Shown here piece after piece: positions 55,032 through 61,710 of a stretch of 64,000 nt of DNA. This DNA is from Allobosea sp. 67-29 (GTDB lineage: Bacteria; Pseudomonadota; Alphaproteobacteria; Rhizobiales; Beijerinckiaceae). The notes below the pieces were generated by a model. It was not told the DNA's origin and did no database searches. It saw nothing but the letters and a program-made list of their open reading frames with translations. The position numbers and the translations under genes are program-made. The DNA lies in assembly GCF_001898115.1 (NCBI RefSeq), contig NZ_MKSQ01000007.1, positions 62,001 to 126,000 of the forward strand, in the 5' to 3' direction. The stretch's first letter is position 1; every line of letters starts with the position of its first letter.

Positions 55032-56945
55032 TCAGTCGAGCAGAGAGCGCAGGCGCGCCGCCAGTTCCTTGGAGGTGTACGGCTTCTTCAGCCAGCTGCC
55101 TTCGGCCAGCTCGCGTCCGGCAAGGCTGGGTTCGGCGTAGCCCGAGGTGAAGAGGACCTTCAGGTCGGGGCGCAGCATGCGCGCCTCCCGTGCGAGCTCG
55201 TCGCCGAACATGCCGCCCGGCATGACGATATCGGTGAAGAGGAGGCTGATCTCCGGATGCGTGGCGATGAGAGCCAGCGCCTCGCGTCCAGTCGCCGCCT
55301 GGATGACGCGATAGCCTTCCTCCTCGAGGCGGGCGACGACGACCTTGCGGACCCGCGCATCGTCCTCGACCACGAGGATGCATTCGTCCGGACCCGGCTT
55401 CGAAACCGGAACCCGGCCGCTATTCTCGGCCTCGGGCTCAGCTTCCGCTTGCGCCGTCGGAAGGAACAGCCGCACGGTCGTGCCTTCGCCGAGTTCGCTG
55501 TAAAGCTGAACATGGCCGCCGGATTGCCGGGCAAAGCCATAGACCATGCTCAGCCCCAACCCGGTGCCTGCGCCTACGCTCTTGGTGGTGAAGAACGGCT
55601 CGAAGGCGCGTTGCTTCACGTCTTCGCTCATGCCGGCACCCGTATCGGAGATGCTGATCAGGACGTAGTCGCCCAGCCGCACCTGCGGATACATCCGGAC
55701 ATAGTCGGCATCGAGATGGATGCGCGCGATCTCGACCCTGAGCCGCCCGCCCCGCGGCATGGCATCGCGCGCATTCAGCGCGAGATTCAGCAATGCGTTC
55801 TGCAACTGGGTCGTATCGACGAGGGCCGTGAGGGTGCGGCCCGTCACGACGGTCTGCAGCTCGATCGTTTCGCCGAGCGTCCGGCGCAGCAGATCCGTGA
55901 ATTTCGATACGAGCTGCCCGATATCCGTCAGCCTGGCATGGAGGGCCTGGCGCCTTCCGAAGGCGAGGAGCTGGCTCGTGAGCCTGGCGCCGTCATCGGC
56001 GGCAGCCTGCGCCTCCTGCAGCAATTCGCGCAGCCTGCCGTCCTGGAGCCTGCGCTCGATCATCTCGAGATTCCCGCTGATGACAGTCAGCAGGTTGTTG
56101 AAATCATGGGCGATCCCGCCGGTGAGCTGGCCGATGGCTTCCATCTTCTGGGATTGCCGCAACTCCTCTTCCATCCGGTGCCGGCTGGTCAGGTCGCGGA
56201 TGAAGCCGGTGAAAATCCGCTTGCCGCTGGCGGCAGCCTCGCCAACCGCCAGCTCCATGGGAAAGGTGGTTCCGTCCTTGCGCAGGCCGGTCACCACGCG
56301 CCCGAACCCGATGATGCGGCGCTCCCCGGTCGCCAAGTAGCGGCCGATATAGCCGTCATGCCGGTCGCGGTCGGGGTTCGGCATCAGGATCTTGACGTTC
56401 TGTCCGCAGACCTCCGTCGCGGCATAGCCGAAGAGTTTTTCGGCAGCCTTGCTGAACGAGATCATGATGCCGGCCTCGTCGATCACCACCATCGCCTCCG
56501 GCACGGTCTCGAGGATCGAGAGCAGGTGCGATTGGCGCGCGGCGAGATCGGCCTGGGCGTATTTCAGGCCGCTGATGTCGATATTCGTCGCGAGGACGAT
56601 CGGCTGCTCCGGAATCTTGCTGCTGATGATCATCCAGCGGCTCACGACGACGATCGTGCGGCCGCTTCGGTGGCGCTGGGTCAGCTCTCCCTTCCAGCTG
56701 CCGGATTGCCGCAGTTCCGAGAGGACTTCGTCGAAAGGCCGAGGGAATTCGGTCTTGAGCAGATCTCCGACATGCTGGCCCAGCGCTTCCTTCGCGGTCC
56801 AGCCGTAGAGGTCTTCGCATCCGCTGCTCCAGCGGAGGATGCGGCCGTCGAGCGTCGAGGCGATGATGTTGGCGTCGTCAAGGACCTGGACGATCTCGTC
56901 CAGGCTTCGCTGGCTGATGGCTCTTGGTCTGCCTCTCGCCGTCAC
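55032..56945 (-). CDS. FixL-like haem-PAS hybrid sensor kinase
   Basis: This 637-residue cytosolic protein reads PAS1 (about 14-125), PAS2 (140-250), HisKA with His280 (GGIAHDFNN), a HATPase domain ([29 protein letters not shown]) and a C-terminal receiver with Asp572 ([11 protein letters not shown]). PAS2 closely resembles the FixL haem domain: His196 in DRHDGYI corresponds to the proximal ligand and Arg216 in IIGFGRVV to the distal arginine, with the same 20-residue spacing. It probably senses oxygen. Unlike FixL it carries its own receiver. GTG at 56945, 10 bp after the FixK-type gene stop, is chosen; longer starts overlap that gene. No FixJ-like partner lies here. Confidence 0.85.
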   Translation of the reverse strand: MTARGRPRAISQRSLDEIVQVLDDANIIASTLDGRILRWSSGCEDLYGWTAKEALGQHVGDLLKTEFPRPFDEVLSELRQSGSWKGELTQRHRSGRTIVVVSRWMIISSKIPEQPIVLATNIDISGLKYAQADLAARQSHLLSILETVPEAMVVIDEAGIMISFSKAAEKLFGYAATEVCGQNVKILMPNPDRDRHDGYIGRYLATGERRIIGFGRVVTGLRKDGTTFPMELAVGEAAASGKRIFTGFIRDLTSRHRMEEELRQSQKMEAIGQLTGGIAHDFNNLLTVISGNLEMIERRLQDGRLRELLQEAQAAADDGARLTSQLLAFGRRQALHARLTDIGQLVSKFTDLLRRTLGETIELQTVVTGRTLTALVDTTQLQNALLNLALNARDAMPRGGRLRVEIARIHLDADYVRMYPQVRLGDYVLISISDTGAGMSEDVKQRAFEPFFTTKSVGAGTGLGLSMVYGFARQSGGHVQLYSELGEGTTVRLFLPTAQAEAEPEAENSGRVPVSKPGPDECILVVEDDARVRKVVVARLEEEGYRVIQAATGREALALIATHPEISLLFTDIVMPGGMFGDELAREARMLRPDLKVLFTSGYAEPSLAGRELAEGSWLKKPYTSKELAARLRSLLD

Positions 56946-56955
56946 CCGACACCCG

Positions 56956-57708
56956 TCAATGCGATCGCCCGACGCTTCGATCGAGTGGGGCGCGGCCCCG
57001 ATCATCGTACGCGTCGATGCCCTCGGCAAGGCTCCTCAGCAGGGCCGGCTGGCAGATGGCGAAGCGATAGCGGGCGATCGCGCGGATCACGCCCCGGTTG
57101 ATCAGGCTCGTCATCGTTCGCGAAACCGTCTCGATCGTCAGGCCGAGATAATCCGCCATGTCGACGCGGCTCATCGGAATTTCGATCACATGGGCTGGCT
57201 CGGCCTCGTTTCCGGCACGGCGTGTGAGGGCAAGCAGGAGATCGCAGACTCGCTCCTCGGCGTTCTTGCGGGCAAGCAGCACCGTTCTCGCCTGGGCGCT
57301 GGCCATCTCCCGGCACAGCCAGTCGACGAATTGCGGCCGCAGCGCCTCCGAGCCGTCGACTGCCTGGCGAAAGCGATTCCGCCCGAGACGGCGCAGCTTC
57401 ACCTCGCAGACGGCTTCGGCATCGCCGAGATAGTACTCGGACGCCGAAATGCCGAAGATCTCGCCCGGGTAGAAGAAGCCGGTGATGACGCGGCTGCCGT
57501 CACCGAGGACTTTGACGACGCGCAGGATGCCCGACACGATCTTGAAGACATGCGTCGCCGGATCGCCTTCGCGGCAGATCGTCGCGCCACGCTCGAACGT
57601 TTCGAGCGGCAGTTGGCTGAAGAGGCCCAGCAGGCTCGGCTGGGGGCGATCATTCGCGATGACCGCGAACCGGGAAGGCTGTCGGGACACCGCATTTGAA
57701 ACAAGCAT
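56956..57708 (-). CDS. FixK-type Crp/Fnr family transcription regulator
   Basis: This 250-residue protein has a cyclic-nucleotide-like beta-barrel (about 20-130, [22 protein letters not shown]), a dimer helix and a C-terminal helix-turn-helix ([21 protein letters not shown]). The recognition helix has E-x-x-S-R, the FNR-class pattern for TTGA half-sites. The N-terminus lacks the cysteine cluster of oxygen-labile FNR, so it is a FixK-class factor whose activity depends on an upstream sensor. ATG at 57708 has GGAGGA upstream. It is transcribed just before the haem-PAS kinase, and matching sites occur nearby at 51314, 53281, 53355 and 60441. Confidence 0.88.
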   Translation of the reverse strand: MLVSNAVSRQPSRFAVIANDRPQPSLLGLFSQLPLETFERGATICREGDPATHVFKIVSGILRVVKVLGDGSRVITGFFYPGEIFGISASEYYLGDAEAVCEVKLRRLGRNRFRQAVDGSEALRPQFVDWLCREMASAQARTVLLARKNAEERVCDLLLALTRRAGNEAEPAHVIEIPMSRVDMADYLGLTIETVSRTMTSLINRGVIRAIARYRFAICQPALLRSLAEGIDAYDDRGRAPLDRSVGRSH

Positions 57709-57790
57709 GACTCTGTCCTCCACCTCAGGCTGATGAAGGGGAGGAAAGCCACGGCGGATGGCAAGGAAACGGTCCGCATGTTAGCGTATG

Positions 57791-57814
57791 TGTAAATTTG
57801 TTACCGAGTGTAAC
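57791..57814 (+). promoter_or_regulatory. TGTAAC-type direct repeats before the response regulator
   Basis: Three hexamers in the same direction, TGTAAA (57791-57796), TGTTAC (57799-57804) and TGTAAC (57809-57814), are spaced by 8 and 10 bp, the usual OmpR-family design. They lie between the divergent FixK-type and response regulator genes and overlap small inverted repeats. Autoregulation is an inference. Confidence 0.5.
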
Positions 57815-57847
57815 ACTCGACCTGTGACCTCTCGGGTGCAGTTTGCC

Positions 57848-58600
57848 ATGGCCGAGCTGACATCTCGCAGCGCCCATATTCTGGTCGTCGACGACGATCC
57901 GCGCATCCGTCAGATGCTGACGCGCTATTTCGAGGAGGAGGGCTATCAGGTCAGCGCAGTCGCCGACGGTCGCGGCATGCGCGACAGCCTGCAGCGGCTT
58001 GCGATTGATATCGTCCTGCTCGACCTGATTCTGCCTGGCGGCGAGGACGGGCTCATGCTGGCGCGCGAGGTCCGCGCGAAGTCGAACGTGCCGATCATCA
58101 TGCTGACCGGTCGCGATGACGTCGTCGATCGCATCGTGGGGTTGGAAATCGGCGCGGACGACTACATCGCCAAGCCGTTTCACCTGCGGGAGGTTCTGGC
58201 GCGGTTGCGCACTGTGCTGCGCCGGAATCAACCGTATCCGCTAGAGGCGATGGATGCCGAGGATGGCAGGGTCATCAGGTTCAGCGGCTGGCGGCTGGAC
58301 CCGCAGCAGCGCCGGCTTGTGGCGCCGGAAGGCGCGGATGTTCCGCTCACGACCGGAGAGTTCGACATCCTTTTGGTAATGGCCCGGCATCCGGGGCGCG
58401 TCTTCTCGCGCGACACCCTGATGAACCTGACGCGCGGTCGCAATTACGAAGCCTTCGATCGCGCCATCGATGCCCAGATTGCGCGCCTGCGCAAGAAGAT
58501 CGAGGCCGGCGGCCACGCATCGCCGCTGATCAAGTCGGTGCGCGGCGTCGGCTACGTGTTTACAGGCGCAGCTGGCGCTCGGGACGGTTCCGGGCGCTGA
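57848..58600 (+). CDS. OmpR-family response regulator
   Basis: This 250-residue protein has a receiver domain (residues 8-125) with acidic Asp15-17, phosphoacceptor Asp59 (LLDLILPGG) and the Lys in IAKPF, then a winged-helix DNA-binding domain (GEFDILLVMARHPGRVFSR, IDAQIARLRKKIE, VRGVGYVF). ATG at 57848 is used, but GTG codons at 57824 and 57836 are in frame. No cognate kinase is adjacent except the hybrid kinase two genes away, which faces the other direction, so a phosphorelay between them is possible. The 3' end overlaps the convergent ABC gene by 49 bp. Confidence 0.88.
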   Translation: MAELTSRSAHILVVDDDPRIRQMLTRYFEEEGYQVSAVADGRGMRDSLQRLAIDIVLLDLILPGGEDGLMLAREVRAKSNVPIIMLTGRDDVVDRIVGLEIGADDYIAKPFHLREVLARLRTVLRRNQPYPLEAMDAEDGRVIRFSGWRLDPQQRRLVAPEGADVPLTTGEFDILLVMARHPGRVFSRDTLMNLTRGRNYEAFDRAIDAQIARLRKKIEAGGHASPLIKSVRGVGYVFTGAAGARDGSGR

Positions 58601-59415
58601 ACCTCGGCGGACGGCCGCAGGATCTGGTCTGCGAAGATCGTCCGGCCGCGCTCGCCTGCGAAATAATCCCTGAGCCAGGGATCCTCGTGCAGCAGCAGGT
58701 CCTTGAGCGTTCCGACGGCGATGACCTGCCCCCGCGAAATCGCCGCGATCCGGTCGCAGGTGGTGTGAAGGCTGCTGAGGTCGTGGGTGATCATCATCAC
58801 GGTCAGGTCGAGGCTCGCCTTGAGCGTGAGAAGAAGCTGGTCGAAGGCATCGGCCGCGATGGGATCGAGCCCGGAGGTCGGTTCGTCGAGGAACAGGATC
58901 TCGGGATCGAGCGCCAGCGCGCGCGCCAGGGCCGCGCGCTTGGTCATGCCGCCCGAGAGTTCCGCGGGATACTTGTTCGCCGCGTCGGGCGGCAGCCCGA
59001 CCATGTCGATCTTCAGCATCGCCATCTCGTCGAGCAGCTCCGGCGAGAGATGGAGCAGCTCGCGCATCGGCAACTGGATATTCTCGGCGATCGTCAGCGA
59101 CGAGAACAGAGCGCCCTGCTGAAACATCACGCCGCAGCGCTGTTCGAGCGCGCGCCTCTCGCTCTCCCGAAGATCGTCGAGATTCCTGCCGAATATCTCG
59201 ATTACTCCACCTCGCTTGGGCAAGAGACCGAGGATGGTGCGCGCCAGGACGGATTTTCCGGAGCCCGACGCGCCGATGATGCCGAGGATCTCGCCGCGCC
59301 TGACGTCGAGGTCGAGATGATCCAGCACGGCCTTCTCCCCGAAGGCGACCTCGAGGTCCCGGACGCGCACGGCCACCGCGCCGCCGCTCGCGATCGGGTT
59401 GCCTTCAGACGTCAT
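58552..59415 (-). CDS. Orphan ABC transporter ATPase (MlaF-like)
   Basis: This 287-residue ATPase has Walker A GASGSGKS, signature LSGGMTKRAALARAL, Walker B ILFLDEPTSGLDP and the switch His in MMITHDLSS. The MFQQGALFSSLTIAENIQLPM segment is typical of MlaF/Ttg2A-type ATPases of lipid-transport (MCE) systems. No permease (MlaE) or MCE protein is next to it; it follows the universal stress protein gene on the same strand (67 bp). ATG at 59415 with GAGAG upstream. It may serve a permease elsewhere. Confidence 0.85.
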   Translation of the reverse strand: MTSEGNPIASGGAVAVRVRDLEVAFGEKAVLDHLDLDVRRGEILGIIGASGSGKSVLARTILGLLPKRGGVIEIFGRNLDDLRESERRALEQRCGVMFQQGALFSSLTIAENIQLPMRELLHLSPELLDEMAMLKIDMVGLPPDAANKYPAELSGGMTKRAALARALALDPEILFLDEPTSGLDPIAADAFDQLLLTLKASLDLTVMMITHDLSSLHTTCDRIAAISRGQVIAVGTLKDLLLHEDPWLRDYFAGERGRTIFADQILRPSAEVQRPEPSRAPAAPVNT

Positions 59416-59482
59416 GAACGGCTCTCGGGTCATGGCTTCGCTGGGCCCGTCGACAAGAACTGGCGCCTCGCTTCGGCGCTCC

Positions 59483-60373
59483 CTAGTGGGCGAGGAAGAG
59501 AGGCACCGGAGAACTGTCGAGCAAGTCCGCCGTCACACCGCCCAGCACCCATTCCCTGAAACGGGAGTGTCCGTAGGCTCCGACGACGATCAGATCCGCG
59601 GAAATCCGTCGCGCCTCGGCAAGCAGCGCGTCGCTCGCCGATGTCTGTGTGTTGAGAACGGTCGCCGTCGTCTCGATGCCATGGCGGGCGAGGTGGGCGC
59701 TGATGTCGGAGAGAACCTCGGCTCCCCCCATCCGGCCATGGGCCTCTTCCCTGACCGCGACGATGTGGACCGCTGTCGCCTGCGCGATCAGCGGCATCGC
59801 TTCGGCGATCGCCCTGGCGCTCTGCCGCGCATCGGTCCAGCCGATCAGGACCGTCTTTAGCGTCGACCTCGGCGGCGCCTTCGGGGGCACGAGGTAGAGG
59901 CCTCGGCCGCCGTCGAACATCACGCTTTCGAGCAGGGGGCGCCAGCGCGCTTGTTCGTCGTCGCGCGGGCAGCTCGCGACGAAGAGGTCGTTCCAGCGCG
60001 CCTCGGTGGCGACGGCCTGTTCCAACAGTCCGGGGAAGGCGTCGAGACGGCGCAGCTCATGCGGCGGGGCGAGCCGCGCGAGCCGCTCGCGCAGACGCTT
60101 CTCGGCCGCATCCCCTTCGGCGGTGACAGCATCCACGAGCTGCCCGATCGCCGAGATGCCGAAATCGCCGGCGAACAGCGCCGGGTCGGGCAGCAGGTTG
60201 GTGAAGATGCCGGTGATCCGCGCTGCGCCGGGCGCCGCCAGGGCTTCCGCATGCGCCAGCCGGGCCTCGTCCTCAGCCGATCCGTCCAGGTGAACCGCGA
60301 TGTCGCGGTAGGCTGCGCTGCGGACGGCCTGCGCCTGCGCCGCCGCATTCGGGGAGAGAGAGATGTCGTTCAT
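59483..60373 (-). CDS. Universal stress protein (two-domain UspA)
   Basis: This 296-residue protein has two Usp-type alpha/beta domains. The second (about 155-296) keeps the ATP-loop pattern GAYGHSRFREWVLGG with SPVPLFLAH, while the first is divergent. GGAGG five bases before ATG 60373. Such tandem Usp proteins accumulate in hypoxia and stationary phase in several bacteria. A perfect FixK/FNR box lies 68 bp upstream. It probably shares a transcript with the downstream MlaF-like ATPase. Confidence 0.87.
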   Translation of the reverse strand: MNDISLSPNAAAQAQAVRSAAYRDIAVHLDGSAEDEARLAHAEALAAPGAARITGIFTNLLPDPALFAGDFGISAIGQLVDAVTAEGDAAEKRLRERLARLAPPHELRRLDAFPGLLEQAVATEARWNDLFVASCPRDDEQARWRPLLESVMFDGGRGLYLVPPKAPPRSTLKTVLIGWTDARQSARAIAEAMPLIAQATAVHIVAVREEAHGRMGGAEVLSDISAHLARHGIETTATVLNTQTSASDALLAEARRISADLIVVGAYGHSRFREWVLGGVTADLLDSSPVPLFLAH

Positions 60374-60440
60374 GCCAACCTCCGGATCGATGGTCCTGCC
60401 CATTGTCCGGTCATCGAGCACCGGAAGCCGGGATGGCGCA

Positions 60441-60454
60441 TTGATTTTCATCAA
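60441..60454. promoter_or_regulatory. Perfect FixK/FNR box between usp and adh
   Basis: TTGATTTTCATCAA is a perfect TTGAT-N4-ATCAA palindrome. Its centre is 75 bp from the usp ATG and 110 bp from the adh ATG, in a divergent intergenic region, so it could activate both under oxygen limitation. Confidence 0.85.
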
Positions 60455-60556
60455 ACGCGGCAGCGGGCCGCGTCGTTTGCGCTGAATCAAAGGCCGCGGT
60501 TTCGATTCCGGGCAGCTTGCGTGCTCGACCTCTGACGAGAACAGCGGAGAGCGATC

Positions 60557-61690
60557 ATGTCGCCAGTGCTTCAATCCGATCTGCAGCCCGCGCAGGAAGG
60601 CCGGCGGGCGAGCCGCCCCAAGATGATGTGCGCAGCCGTCTTTGCGGAAGCCGGCCGCATCGAACTCGAAGACAAGCCTGTCCCGGATGTCGGGCCGCTC
60701 GACGCCTTGCTGCGCATCACGACCACCACGATCTGCGGGACCGACATCCATATCCTCAAGGGCGAATACCCGGTCGCGCGCGGCCTCACCATCGGCCACG
60801 AGCCGGTCGGCGTGATCGCAAAGCTCGGCTCGGAGGTCCGCGGATTCCGGGAAGGGCAGCGGGTCATCGCGGGTGCTATCACGCCGTCAGGGCATAGTGC
60901 GGCCTGTCTGTGCGGCTGCGCTTCGCAGGACGGCCCCGGCGAGCGCCACGGCTTCAAGCCGATGGGCGGCTGGCGCTTCGGCAACACCATCGACGGTGCG
61001 CAGGCGGAATACCTGCTCGTGCCCGATGCGATGGTCAACCTGGCGCACGTGCCCTCCGGGCTGACGGACGAGCAGGTGCTGATGTGCCCGGACATCATGT
61101 CGACCGGCTTTTCGGGGGCGGAGAGCGGCGGCGTCGGGATCGGCGACCATGTCGCCGTCTTCGCGCAGGGGCCGATCGGCTTGTGCGCGACGGCCGGCGC
61201 GCGGCTGATGGGCGCAACCCGCATCATCGCGGTCGAGAGCGTGCCGGAACGGCAGGCGATGGCGCGCAGGCTCGGGGCAGACGACATCGTCGATTTCTCG
61301 AAATGCGACCCGGTTGCCGAGATCATGCGGCTGACGGACGGGCGCGGTGTCGATGTCGCGATCGAGGCGCTGGGCCGCCAGGAGACCTTCGCCGCGGCAC
61401 TGCGCGTGCTCAGGCCGGGCGGAACGCTATCGTCGCTGGGGGTGTATTCGAGCGATCTGACGATCCCGCTCGGCGCCTTCGCGGCGGGGCTCGGCGACCA
61501 CCGCATCGTCACCACGCTGTGTCCCGGCGGCAAGGAGCGGATGCGTCGGCTGATCGACGTCGTCGCTTCCGGCCGCGTCGACCTCGGGGCGCTGGTCACG
61601 CACCGCTTTCCGCTCGAGCGGATCAAGGAGGCCTACGAGTTGTTCGCGCATCAGCGCGACGGCGTTCTCAAGGTTGCGATAACGCCTTGA
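60557..61690 (+). CDS. Zinc-dependent NAD(P) alcohol dehydrogenase
   Basis: This 377-residue medium-chain dehydrogenase resembles thermophilic secondary alcohol dehydrogenases (NLAHVPSGL, MSTGFSGAES, TLCPGGKERMRRLID). Catalytic zinc ligands are Cys60 (ICGTD), His81 (GHE) and an Asp in CPDIMS. The four-cysteine structural zinc loop is missing; a different Cys-rich loop (CLCGCAS) stands there. The coenzyme motif ends AVESVPE, where Glu suggests NAD rather than NADP. Oxidation or formation of short alcohols during fermentation is likely. The FixK box lies upstream, and the P-type ATPase gene follows directly. Confidence 0.9.
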   Translation: MSPVLQSDLQPAQEGRRASRPKMMCAAVFAEAGRIELEDKPVPDVGPLDALLRITTTTICGTDIHILKGEYPVARGLTIGHEPVGVIAKLGSEVRGFREGQRVIAGAITPSGHSAACLCGCASQDGPGERHGFKPMGGWRFGNTIDGAQAEYLLVPDAMVNLAHVPSGLTDEQVLMCPDIMSTGFSGAESGGVGIGDHVAVFAQGPIGLCATAGARLMGATRIIAVESVPERQAMARRLGADDIVDFSKCDPVAEIMRLTDGRGVDVAIEALGRQETFAAALRVLRPGGTLSSLGVYSSDLTIPLGAFAAGLGDHRIVTTLCPGGKERMRRLIDVVASGRVDLGALVTHRFPLERIKEAYELFAHQRDGVLKVAITP

Positions 61691-61710
61691 ATCGTTGCGA
61701 AGAGCCGGTC

